From: Apus apus
Taxonomy: Eukaryota > Chordata > Aves > Apodiformes > Apodidae
Length of the DNA stretch: 64,000 nucleotides
Reading direction: 5' to 3'
NCBI RefSeq assembly: GCF_020740795.1
Contig: NC_067287.1
Span: forward strand, 16,879,501 to 16,943,500
Part shown: in pieces, positions 1 to 11,700 of the stretch
Position numbering within the stretch: position 1 is the first letter of the stretch
Layout: each line of letters opens with the position of its first letter
Made by a program: the position numbers and the translations under genes
The notes under the pieces: generated by a model
Database searches by the model: none
Told to the model about the DNA's origin: nothing
The model's input: only the letters and a program-made list of their open reading frames with translations

Positions 1-3000
1 GGGACATGGCTGTCTTGGGAAGGTAGGAGAGACCACAACTATGCTGTGGGTTTGGGGAGGAAGCTCAGTGCCCTACACTTTAAGCCTAGCTGGGGAGGCA
101 CAAAGCAAGCACCAGATGATGATGAGTGCTTCAGGAACAGGGCTTCAGTCCACATCTTTAACGTCAGCCAGGAGCTTCACAAAGAGGTTGCATCTGTGTC
201 TGTCCTGCTTGCCTTTCAGTCCATCCTTGTGCAGTTGTTCTGCCCATAATCCTCTCAGCAGTGTGGTTCGGCAAGGAGGTGGAGGAGTCAGGATATGCCC
301 CCAGCCTTTTTGTGCCCTGTGCAGTTTGCTCTCCAGCAGTGGCTGCACAGGAGCAACGAGGCAGGAGGGAGCTCCTTCTGCACAACAGCCTCCTGAGTCC
401 CATATAGCCAAGCACTGCTTGACTTAGGACTCAATTGGCAAATGCAGCTCCTGGGCTGGAAAGCCCAGAGATCCAGCTGTGCTCTGCTGCAGGGTGAGTA
501 GTGACTACAACCTCAAAGCAGAAAGGCAGCTCTGCACTGACACGGAGTGAAATTGATCAGTCTGTTGAAAGCATGAGGCTTGACTGCATCTTGCAGATGC
601 TGTGAGTTCAGCGAACTCCCTTGTGATGCTAATTGCTCCGGGAGTGTCCCAGCAAGCCATTATGCAGGGTCCCTAAAGCGCAGCTGGCTCCTGAGGGCAG
701 CCCAGCATCATATGGCCAACTGCTGCTTCCTTTCTAGCATGATGGCATTTGGGACATTGCCACCCTGAAATATTCTAGCACAGCATGGAACTGGGAAGAA
801 AATGCTCCCTTTGCCATTCCTTAAGATATGCATATGTTACTAAGGTCAGAAAAGGCTCTCTGAGCACCTCATCATTCATCTGCAGTAGATGGAGATGATT
901 CAGAGATGAGAAACAAGAGTGACTGGAAGGCTAGATCCATGGACTGCAATGAAAGGGTGAAAAAATGGGGACTTTCCAGAAGACCAAGCAGAGACTCAAT
1001 GAAGGCCTTAAAATACATTTAAGGCAGATGCAAATAGGAAAGGGATTAACATTTTTGCATGCTGAGGGCAAGAAGATGCAAGTTTGAGACTAGCTAGTAC
1101 TAAGGGTAGTGAAGCATGATTGTTTCAGGGTCAAGGGATCTTCATCAGTGGACCTCTTCAATAACACAAGTGTGGCATTAACTCCTGAAAACCTGCTGGG
1201 ATGCAGAGCACGGTGGGGATCTGACAGAAGTTCTCTTTGCTAGAGCTGAACAACAGCAGGGTAATTGCTGGTTCAGATAAAATGAAGTCAGTTGTGCAAC
1301 GCCTGCGGCATTGCCCTAGGCATGTGCATGTTACAGGAACAATAAAGCTAATTCTAGATCTCACTACAGTCCTAAGCCCTGAATCACCAGGCAGTGGCAA
1401 GAGTAGGGAGGCACTCCCAGGGATGCAGGCAGGCCCAGGGATGCAGGCAGGCCTGCTCACATGCCGAGCCTCAACCTGCAAGGCTAAAAAGGAACTGGCG
1501 GACGAGTTAGGACTAGATCTTTTTCAGGTGCAGCAGCTCCAGGTGAGCAGCCTCCCTGGCTGTCAGTGTCACCCGCCTTTCTTCATGTCCTGGGAAAGGC
1601 AGCTACACACCCACAGGAGCAAAATAACACCGCAGCTGTCTAACTGCAGTGACTTCATGTGTCAGGGCTCTGAGCATGCCTGGCATGAATCAGCTGCCTC
1701 CAGGCAGGTGATGGAGGGGCTGACGCTGTTGAGGTGTCCTCATGCTCTCAGGGGATAGCAATGTGCAGCACTGATGGGCTGCATAGAAGGGTCAGCATTG
1801 CTTTGTCTCTTCTCCAGCAGCTCTTGGAGCTGGTGGTGGTGCAAGGAGTGTAGGAACAGCTGGAAGCAGAAGTGCAAGGAATTCTGCATGGCTGGGTGAT
1901 GATAGGAGCTACTGGAGGGGTATGGATTACCCTGTCAAGCTGGAGGGGCTCTGCATACCCCAGACAGGACTGTAGGCATGTTAATGAGTCGGTCTCCATC
2001 CCCAGCCCTTTAGGTCTTCCGGTCTTGCCAGTTCTCAAGAGCTGCAACCAAGCTGTGGTCAGCTCTGTTGCAATGCCACAGCACGTCTGTGCATGAGCTG
2101 GCAGAGATGGGGCAAGAAGCAGCAATTGCTTCCCCCTCTCCCAGGGGCACAGACCTCATCTGTGGGGCTGTGGCTGATACCCCAGCTCTAGGCAGCAGAG
2201 GGGACATGGCAGAGTCACGCTGGGCAGCTCTGCAGATGCACCTGCTCCTTTGAGGTGGATAAACCATAGCCAGGCAGGTGAAACCTTCCAGTGAAATCAA
2301 ATGATTCCTGGCACAGGAGCATCTTGCCAGCAGCTCTTCTCTGTCTTTGGGGAGCAGTTGAGCCTCCAGTGGCTGGACAGATGTGTGTGCAAGGGGGGTT
2401 TTGCAAGCAGAAGTGGGTTGTACATAATGCAAACAGCTTGCTGGCCTGAGGGCAAGCCCAGAGCTGGGCCTGCAGAAAGTAGCCCATAATCTCAGGGATT
2501 GTCATACAGTCATTAGAAGTGGTGCTGGCAGCTGGCCAAGTGCTGGTGGATATCAGAGGGAAATGGTTAATGAGAGAAAAGATGCACTTAATTACCCACC
2601 CAGGAAAAGGCTCCCACCCAGAGCTGCCTGTGTGTGGAGAAAGTGTGGCATGTGAAACCAGGGCTGGGCTCTCCACTCCTCCCAGAGCCTGGGCACTGTG
2701 CTGAGACCTTGCGTTTGATGGCCACGCTGAGAACACATCCCTGAGAGTTCCATGGCAGAGTTGACTCAGATGATGAGGTGCATGGAAACTACAACTGTTC
2801 CACGGGACTCAGGACTCTGGTTTGCTGTGCCTAATGTGGCCTTCCAGGATGGCAGGAGCCCTCCCCAGGCACCCCGTGCATGTGGGGCTTTCCTTGGGAT
2901 AGTGTGGCTCTCACACTACCATTTAATAGCCCCCCACAGCCAGGGGGGCTTTACCATCTCCCAGGCAGAGGGATGTGGAGCCTGGCAAGAGCTGGGTACC

Positions 3001-3740
3001 GAGGGCTCCTGTGTGTGTGTTGGGAGACCTTCAGCATTGTTACCAGGCATTGATTAGCCATGGATAACCCACCTCACCAAACAAGCCGGGTTTCATTCCT
3101 TGAGATGACAGCTCTTCTCTGGGAAAGGCAGAGGTGTGAAAGGCAGAGGTGTAACCTGCTTGTGGTGTGGAGGGTGCCCCGGGGAGCGAGCAGCAGTGTC
3201 AATGCTGTGCCTGATGAGGCAACCTGGGGCAACCAAGTGCTGGTTGGAGATGGTGAATCATCAGCAAAGGGCTGCCAGGCTTCCACAGGGATCCCAGCCA
3301 GGCACTGAGAGCTTCAGCACTTTAATCAATGGTCTTGAAATGAATCCTGAATACCTGATAATGTTTGGATGTGACAAGTGGATATGCAGAGTAAGAAGTG
3401 ACAAGACTGCCCTTTCCTCCAAATTCCCAAATTACTTACTTCACGTTTCACTGTATTAAAGCAAATTTTGCAGCAATGGGGCCTTCTAATCAGGCAATTC
3501 TAAAGCATCCCTACTGGCTAATTGTCCCTGTTAACCCACCAATCTTACTATTATCCCTAATTTTTCTTAGTAAACATTTCTTAACACAGTGGGCTTTACA
3601 GCTGTTCCTGGGGGTCTCCATTACAAAGGCTGCCAGCAGTATAGCTTCTGGCTAACAAGTACACATTTACTATTGATGCATTTTGTGTGTCTTTAGCAAT
3701 GCAAGAAAATAAACAGACTTCCTTGGCATGTCAAGGTAAA

Positions 3741-3778
3741 TAATAGAATCATAGAATCACTAAGGTTGGAAGTGACAA
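3741..3778 (-). mobile_element. CR1 LINE 3'-end fragment (short, reverse orientation)
   Basis: The stretch starts with two ATAGAATC-type octamers followed by ACTAAGGTTGGAA. That is the reverse complement of the usual avian CR1 3' terminus, which ends in repeated ATTCTATG units. Only about 35 bp matches well, and the sequence beyond quickly becomes unrecognisable, so this is a badly decayed or truncated copy. Confidence 0.55.
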
Positions 3779-3827
3779 CAAGTTTGCACAGCAATACCTG
3801 CCTTCCCTGACATGAGGCTGATCAGTA

Positions 3828-4230
3828 TTACAGAGATTGTAAAGTCTTTAATTCTTTTTGACAGTATTAAAAAAATAATTAATCAGTTCTTTTTTTTTTC
3901 TTTTTTTTCAAAAAAAAATTTTTTTTTTTCTGGTATTATCTGTAATCTAAACTTTTCTGGGTCAACCAGTTTATTTTCTTAATGATTGAGGTGACTTCTG
4001 TCCTTCAGTCCTCTGGAATTACCCCAGCTTTCCTAGCTCTTAAAAATTACTATTAGGGGCTCAATAAGACCCTCAGGTCCATTAACATCCTCAGTGTGGG
4101 CTTGATGAATTAAAAATGCTAATTTTAGCAGGTGATGCTTTACACACTGGTTTGTTGCAGGTGGCATCCAAATTACAGCCCTTTCCATTGCATTCACAGC
4201 TTTGCACCAGTATTTAGGCACTGACAGTTG
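3828..4230. repeat. AT-rich decayed repeat with a long oligo-T/oligo-A tract
   Basis: This 400-bp stretch is far more AT-rich than its surroundings. It holds a T-run, a C, a second T-run, an A-run and a third T-run at about 3887-3930, which could fold into an A/T hairpin. The part after 3960 resembles old amniote CR1/L3-type LINE sequence in general character, but I cannot assign a family by eye. No gene is visible. Confidence 0.35.
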
Positions 4231-7053
4231 TGGGAAACAGCAGAAGGCTGCTTACTAGCACCTTTCTGTGCTTTTTATTGCTTCCTTCTCATGAAAATAC
4301 ATTTGCCCCATGTCCTTTTTTATTTCACCCTGATTGGCTGTTTTTTTGCTTTTGAGTCATGCCCAGCATGAAGGCAATGGGCCAAGGCTGGGCATGTACC
4401 TGGAGGATATGGTGAGGACCAGACAGCCAGTGCCACCAGTCCTTCCAGGCACTACAGAAAATCCTGGCCAAGCCAGATGGACACAAGGGTCTTGGTGCTT
4501 GGGAGTGTGTGGGCATGAACGTGTTGGTGTGCATTTCGCCCCACAACAAAATCCCTTCCTGTCCTGTCTCAGCTGCAGCTTCTTCTCCCCTCCAAAGCTG
4601 AAGGTCTCCCCAGCATTCAGAGAGGGGGTGTGCAGTATCTGTCTTTTCATCACTCTGGATCTCCCATCCCTTGGAGTCAGATCTACACCAGGCAGCTCCC
4701 AACCTCACCTGCAGGTGTGTGGGGTGTGCCCTGCTCCTGTGCACCACAAGTTTATCCAGGCTTTGCAGCCCACCCTGCTCCCAACTCCATGCCAGGAATG
4801 GGGGTGAAACCCCTTACTGCCATGATACTCTGCTTCTTCTGCCTGGGCCTGTGTGTGAGCTCATCGCAGATAACCCATCTAGGCATGGGCTTCTGCCTCT
4901 TCCTTCTGCCCCTGTTGATTTAAAATCTGCAAGCACCTTGGTTCTGCCTGGGTTTTGGCAGAAGCAGCAGCCCTGGGTCACTACAGGGGAAAACTCTGGC
5001 GGGGCGGTGCCTGGGATGCAAAGTCTGTGCACAGTACATGGCTGGATCACGCCCAAAGTCATTGCCCTGCTTGAAGAAATCACCCTGACTTTGCTGTTCC
5101 TCACTTCCCTGTGCTGCTACACCAGCTTCTGCTGAAAGAGCTGACTTTCCCCCTAGATACTCCCCAGCTCCTAAAAGGCTCCTTCCAGCTGGAATGAGAA
5201 CAAAATGGAGAATCTGCTGTTTGAGGAGGCTGAGAAAGGATTTGTGTCCTCCCAAGGAAACGAAAAACTGAAATGCTGTGAAGAACTGAGAAAAATACCT
5301 CTCTTAAGATGTGGGTTGCATAACAATATAGCACGATTTTATAATACAATTGAGTTGGCTTCCTAAGAGATGGGGTAACCAGGATTAAAAAAATATAAAA
5401 ATGGTCCTTTGGGGTCTTGCTTAGCTCACACAAAAGCTCTTCTCTCAGAAAGCCTGAAGAAAAAATCATGAGCCTTTTTGTGACCTTGCAAAGCTAAAAA
5501 CAGGGGTTGCAACGCAGCAGTCCCCACAATTTGTAAAGAAATAAGGGCCTTCTTGAGGCACCCTGAAGGTGCCTGTGTTGGTTTTGAAGCTGGTGTGAGC
5601 CCAGCTGGCACGTAGGTGCACCAAGACTTTGGGCGGACCTAGAAGGAAAGAGCTGGGAAAAGAGGGCAGGGTGTTGTGGCTGAAGGTGTGCACCGTGTGA
5701 GGCACCAGCAGGGGATGGGCTGCCTCTCTGCTGCTGCTGCTTTGCTGGTTTTACCACAGGAGTGATTGTGGCAGCTCTGGGGCAAGATGTCCTACCAGTG
5801 CTCTGGTGGGCTACTGCCCAATTTCACATGGCCTCCCCTAAGAACACTAGGGAAGTGTAAGTCCGTTTCACTGCATATCCTGATCTCATGGGTGTGGGAC
5901 ACAGGTATCAAGAGGGCAGCAGCAATGTGCTTCCCTGGCGCGAGTCGCTGATGGCATATGGTTTCCTCTCCTTTCCCCAGCACAGAGGCCTGCCCATGTG
6001 GTGGGCACAGAGCAGGCTGAGACTTGACAGCTCAGGAATCTACTTGTCTCCATGTCAGCCGCAAAAGCCAGGGAAAGGAGTGCGAGGTGCTGAGACACGG
6101 CGAGGTCCTGGAGGCATCTCCTTCCCAGTCAGCAGTTTTGGGCCCTGTGAAGCAGTCTTGTGGCTCCATCTAGTGCCCATGCCAGCCCGGCCCCGGCCAG
6201 CCCTGTACCCATTGCTCAGCAGATGGGCCGAAGCAGAGCTCCTGGCAGCCAGCGAGAGCACCCAAGCCGGAGGCAGCCTCCGGAGGAACCAGCAGCCTGC
6301 TTCTGGGTGCAGAAGAGCAGCTCTGGGTTGGAAAAAAATCCAAACCCAACAACAAGGAATACTCCAAGCAGTCGCTCAAGAAAATCAAGTGCTGTCTGAT
6401 GACAGGGGATGGGTCTCCCATCCACTGGAGAGGAGATGGTTCTTGGCACAGGAGATGCCCTTGGCACTTTATCAAGCCCACTGCTCATCACTTGGGATGG
6501 ATGTCTTGAAGCTGGTTCCACAGGAGTCCTGGGAATGGCCTGTCTGAATGCCCGGGTCTCCCCAGCCTGGCCAGTAAAGTGGCACTAGTAAAGTTTGCCA
6601 GGCTTCCCAGCTAGGGATGTAGAGGAGGTCAGGAAGATACCCAGCTGCAGTGCAGGGGTGGTGGGATGTCCACAAAGCTCTGGCCCTGCAGAGAGACCAG
6701 GCTCCCTCCTTCTCCAGTCCAGACAGCAAGAACAACAGCATGATCTTTGTGGCCAGGACAGGTTGATTGGTGCAGGTGAGTAGCCTCGAGTCAACCCACA
6801 ATCCCAAGGTCGGGTAGGGAGCCACGCAGAGGAAAAGTCCACATCCAAGCTCCCGGTGTGCGCCTGTTTCCTGAGCCCCGGTGTTCCGGGCACTTGGGCA
6901 CCCTGATGCTCCAGGGGGCTCGCTGCTCCCGGCTCCTCCCTGCTGGAGCAGGGCCGAGGAGGGCACAGGGCTGGTGATGCTCTGCCGGAGCCTGCGCTCC
7001 TGCATGTCCCGCCCCGGCGGGACGACCCGGGCAAAGCGCTGAGTCACCCCAGC

Positions 7054-7100
7054 TGTCCCTCCCGCTGTCCCTCCCGCTGTCCCTCCCGCTGTCCCTCCCG
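7054..7100. repeat. 12-bp GC-rich tandem repeat, about four copies
   Basis: The unit TCCCTCCCGCTG is repeated nearly perfectly about four times at the left edge of the CpG island. One strand is almost pure C/T, so the other could form G-rich secondary structure. Nothing shows that it is transcribed. Confidence 0.85.
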
Positions 7101-7149
7101 GCAGGGACCAGCCGGGCAGCTGACCGGGCAGGGGGCCAGGGGAGCCCGG

Positions 7150-8320
7150 GGCGGTGCCCGTGCCCCCGGGCGCTCGCAGCACTGGCCACACCGCTGCGGC
7201 CAGCGGACGAGGTCAGTGTCCCCCGCCCTTGCCGGGGCTACCCGGGCACACACACAGCCCCGGGAGCAGGGGGGAGCAGGGGGGAGCGCTGGATCCCAGC
7301 GCCCAGCCAGAGGCAGGCAAACCTCTCCCCCCGGGCGCTCCCGGTTATTCCCGCGGCGCCCTGGAGGGTGCCAGGCATCCCGGCTCTGCTTCCCGCTTCC
7401 AGCGGGGCCGGTCGGGAGGACAGCGGGACGCAGGAGCCCCCGGCCAGGTGGCCTTCCCCGGGCCGCAGGGATGGAGCCGGGGAGAGGAACGGGGGTTGCG
7501 ACGGGGACTGGGATGGAGAGCGGGGCGAGGAAGGCGGCGGGGATGGGAGGGGGACGAGGAGGGGACCCCGGCGGGGACGACCCGGCGCCCCCTCCCCACG
7601 TTTGTCACCTCAGCCCCTGGAGAGCCCGCGCGTGACGTCAGAGAGCCGCCGCGCCCTGATTGGCTGCGGCCGCCGCTCGTCAGGCGGCAGAGCCCGCCCC
7701 CAGGCCCTGCGGCGGCCCGGGCGGGGGGACGCGCGTCACCGGCCGCGACACCGGCCGCGGGCGGCCCGGGCGGGCGGAGCTGCGGCGCTCGGGCGGGCGG
7801 CACTCAGGTGGGCGCCGGGTCGGGGGGGAGGCGGGCGGGCGGGCGGAGAAGGGAGTGGGGCGCTCAGGGGCACCGCGGGCCATGGCGCACCGGAGATCGG
7901 TGTGCCCGGGAGGAGCGGGGACGGTCCCGTGCGGTGCTTTCCCTGCCGCCGCCCCCTCCTCCCGCTGTGGCCTAAGCCCGCTGGCCGCAGCCCAGGCGGT
8001 AGCGGCGAGGGGAGGGGGGGGACGACAGAAAGTTCCAGCAGCCGTGCCGGGCCGGGCAGCGCCGGCAGCTCCGTGTTTACAGCCGGGCCGGGGGGGCGGT
8101 CCCTGGCGGCGCCGCCCCGACGTGCTCCCGGTGCCGGCGCCGGGCAGCGCTACCCGCACCCCGCAGCCCTGCCCCGCAGCCCTGCCCCGCAGCCCCTCCC
8201 CGTCAGCTGGTGGGACCGAGCGGGGGTTCGGCATCCCGGGGCATGGGGGCTGGAGCAGCGGTGTCTCGCTCCCGGCCCCGTTCTGGAGCGCGGCAGCCGG
8301 TTGAAGTGCCCCGGGGTGTC
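7150..8320 (+). promoter_or_regulatory. CpG island and probable DNAJB2 promoter with CRE and inverted CCAAT box
   Basis: CpG density is very high over about 1.2 kb ending 450 bp before the DNAJB2 start codon. A full palindromic cAMP-response element, TGACGTCA, lies at 7633-7640, and an inverted CCAAT box (ATTGG) at 7659-7663, the spacing of a core promoter. A plausible noncoding exon 1 would end at the donor CTCAG|GTGGGC near 7808 and splice to the exon holding the ATG at 8772. Neither the transcription start nor that donor is proved by the sequence. A heat-shock-element-like motif lies at 8027-8040. Because TUBA4A is not visible, it is unclear whether the island is bidirectional. Confidence 0.7.
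8027..8040 (+). promoter_or_regulatory. Candidate heat-shock element
   Basis: AGAAAGTTCC contains two inverted pentamers of the HSF1 consensus (nGAAn / nTTCn) in correct abutting phase, and a third unit (GCA in place of GAA) follows with one mismatch. It lies inside the CpG island of an HSP40-family gene, probably in intron 1. A motif this short can arise by chance. Confidence 0.35.
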
Positions 8321-8771
8321 CGGGTATGGGGAGGGTCCCCGCTGAGCCCTTAATCCGCTTCAGGCGCTAAGCACCTTAGCTTGCTGCTCCTGCTGCCTTC
8401 CTCCTGTCCCAGGACAGAGCCTCTCGGAGGGGGCGGGAGGGAAGCCGGGGCTGGGAGCCGCGGTCCCTGTCCCCTCGCTTGGGCAAGTCGGGGGGCTGCA
8501 GGTGGGACAGCAGGGCAGTAGCAGCCAAGAGACCCCAGCTGGGGCTGTGCAGGCCAAGGTGAGGACAGGTCAATAGGGAGCCATGGAAAGGGCTGCGGCT
8601 GGGCTGCTCTTGGGGATACCTCTGGGGTGCTCAGCGTGCTTGGGGAGGGCAAGGCAGCCCACCCGTGCTCTCATATACTTGGTGCTGCCAAGTGCTGCTT
8701 GGTGCTGTGCCTGTGGACCCCTGACATTACCTTTCACCCCCCACAGTGGCCCCGTGGGGCAACCACACATC

Positions 8772-11700
8772 ATGGTGGACTACTACGAAGCGCTGGGGGT
8801 GAGCCGCAATGCCAGCGCGGACGACATCAAGAAGGCGTAAGTGCGTGGCAGGTGTGACCCTGCCTGGAGGACAGAGCAGCCTGAGCCCCCGCTCCTGCCC
8901 TGCTTCCAGTGATCCAGAGGCTGGGGCTCCCTGCAGGGCCAGTGGGGACAGAGCCCAGCTCCAGAGGTGGGCTTCTCTGCTGCACAAAGGCATCTACTGG
9001 TGGGGTTTAGTCCCTTTGTTCCCAGTCTCAGCTCGGGGCTGGGGATGGGGGCAAGAGGTGGATCCCGCTAGTGTTTGGATGTGTCCCCTGCCTCTGACAG
9101 AGGGTGCAGGGATGGCAGAAGGTATTTGGAGCTCTGCTAGCATCAGGGCTAGGGGGCTGGAGCTAACAGGTTTAGGAGCAGCGTGTCCCCTGGCAGGGAC
9201 ATGGCCCCCTTGACAGGTCCTGTGCGGTGGCCCAGGCATTGCAGGGGAGCCCTGCGGGTAGACAGAGCAGCCCACAGATCCTGCCTGACACCCTGATGAG
9301 GTCTTGCTGCTCTCACTGGGGCAAGGCATCACCCAGGGAACAGAGGTCCCTGCGGGACTGGCTTCCTAAGAGCAGGTGAGAAGAGCTGGACAGCCTGGGT
9401 TAACCCCCACTAGCTGCAAGTGGAGGGAACAGGCTGCTTGTGCTCACCTGGCCCCAGGAGCTCCCCAGCAACCCCTGATGCATCCGTGCCCACAGCAGAG
9501 CCCAGGAAGGCTCTGGAGCAAACCTGTGAGCATTGTCCAGAGCTGCTGCTGAGGGCAGCTGGGGCCACGCTGCACATATTTGCTTGGGAGGCAGAACTAG
9601 TCCAGGAAGCTCCCATTTGCTGCCTGAGGCTGTGGGGCACTGGGTGAAGCAGGCTCAGGGTGCCCCTGCGCACAGAGTCGGAGGCGTGTGCTCAGCAGGG
9701 GTTCCCTGGCACAGGAGCCCCATCACTGCCTGTTTTTGCAGGTACAGGAAGGCTGCACTGAAGTGGCATCCAGATAAAAACCCGGACAACAAGGAGTATG
9801 CTGAGCAGAGGTTCAAAGAGATCGCCGAGGCGTACGAAGTGCTGTCAGACAGTAAGAGCCCACAGTGCTGTCTCACGTGGTACCCCCACCCTTGGGGCTG
9901 CTCGCCCTGGGATGTCCTGCTGCTGGGCTCACCCAGGTGGCAATCCTGGATGTCCCTGGGAGGCAGCAAGTCTCTCCAGCTTTACTGCTTGACTTGCAGG
10001 GGCTTGGTTACTTCCTCACACATCTCCCAGAATGGCTCTTGGGAGAGGTGCTGGGGTGTTGGCTTCTGGGATGAGGTCTCCTCTGTGGGGCTGGGTCTTA
10101 TGCATCCTTAACCCGGTGCCCTGACTTGGGTTTGGGAGCAGTGCTGGTACCATGGGGGCTCATGCCATGCCCCCTCCCCTTGCTCCCTACTTTCTGCACC
10201 TCCCTTGGTCAGGGGAAGCATTAGTGTTCCTGCCCATGCCTGGCAGCTGGCTTTCTCTTTCTTCTCCTTCCAGAGCAGAAGCGCGATATCTACGACCGTT
10301 ATGGCAAGGATGGACTCATGGGAGCAGGTGAGTGGGTGAGCAGGGCCATGGGGCATTAGTGCAGCTGTGCCCCCCAGGGCTCCCTATCTTCCAGGGGGCT
10401 CCCACCCAGGGCTCCACTTAACTCTGAGCCTCTTCCCTCCAGCAGGACCAGGGGGCTCCAGGGCCGATGCCAGGGCTCCCGAATTCACCTTCACCTTCCG
10501 CAGCGCTCACGACGTCTTCCGGGAGTTCTTTGGTGGCCGAGACCCCTTCGCTGACTTCTTTGGTGTGTGAAGAGCAGGAGGGGGGCTGGGGTTTAGCTCT
10601 GGGGCACCTCTCTGGTCCCAGGGCAGCTGCTGGGCTCAGGGTACCCCCATGGTGGTACCCTGCTCCTGGCTTTCCAAGCTGGGGGGGCAGTGCTGACAGG
10701 GGGGCCCTGCCTTCCAGATGAGATGTCGCCCTTCTCTGAGCTGCGAGGACCTGGACAACGGCACCATGGGGGAGGCCACTTCTTTTCCTCCTTTCCAGGA
10801 TCCTCAGGTAGGAGACACTGCCAGCACCTACCTGGCAGGGGAGTCCCAGGACACCATGTCCCCCTGTGCACGGTCTGTCCCCTGCCTTCCTTATGCCCTC
10901 CACCCTGGCACCAACCTTGACGCTCCCTTTTCCAGATTTCTTTGCCTCGTCCTTCAGCTCTGGTGCTGACGCAGGGCTGGGCTTCCGCTCTGTCTCCACC
11001 TCCACCACCTTTGTTAACGGCAAGCGCATCACTACCAAGAGGTGAGGGCACTGCTGGTCCACCTTATTCTTGCAGACCCCCTCATCAGTGGGCCTTGGAC
11101 CCTGCAGTTTGCTGCTGCTGTACTCTGACTGCCTGGCCATTGACTGTCCATATGTCTGTCTGTCTGCCTGCAGGATAATTGAGAATGGGCAGGAGCGGGT
11201 GGAAGTGGAGGAGGATGGGGAGCTGAAGTCAATCCACATTGATGGTGAGAAGCAGCACCGCAGACTGACTTGTTGGAGTCTGGTAGTGCCACCTCCCCAT
11301 GCCCTTTCTGTCTGGGGACCCCTCTCCTCCTTTGGGGTGGTTGAGGGGTGCTGCATCCAGACTTGGGTTTGGGCTGCACCTGGTTGGTTCTGGTAGGGGT
11401 CTCAGCCACGGAGGATTGGTGAGGTGGACAGGAGTTGCTTGGGCCCCATACCAGCTCTGATGAGCTGGAGTGGACACGATTCCTGTCCTCTGCCCCTGTC
11501 TCCATAGGTGTTCCCGACGACATGGCACTGGGGCTGGAGCTGAGCCGGCGGGAGCAGCAAGCCTTCCCCAGCCCGCGGCCCCCCTCGCCCCCACCGCCAG
11601 CCCCGCACCGGCCCCCGAGCTCCTCGCCTGTCCGCCTCTACACAGACAGCGAGGATGAGGACGAGGACTTGCAGCTGGCCATGGCCTACAGTCTCTCCGA

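Larger units (their letters stand above)
1..7150. other. Intergenic region upstream of DNAJB2, no gene recognised
   Basis: I see no exon of a known protein here on either strand. The open frames are short, lack family motifs and are not bounded by convincing splice sites in a consistent phase. In mammals TUBA4A sits head to head with DNAJB2, but no alpha-tubulin exon is visible, so that gene is farther away, moved or missing. The stretch holds two small tandem duplications (about 1418-1452, an 18-bp unit, and 3124-3152, a 15-bp unit), a short CR1-like 3' end near 3741 and an AT-rich decayed tract at 3828-4230. Base composition rises towards the CpG island that starts near 7150. Confidence 0.6.

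Noticed and set aside
3887-3930. A/T hairpin as a poly(A) tail of a retrocopy
   Set aside because: No target-site duplication or gene-derived sequence is visible beside it.
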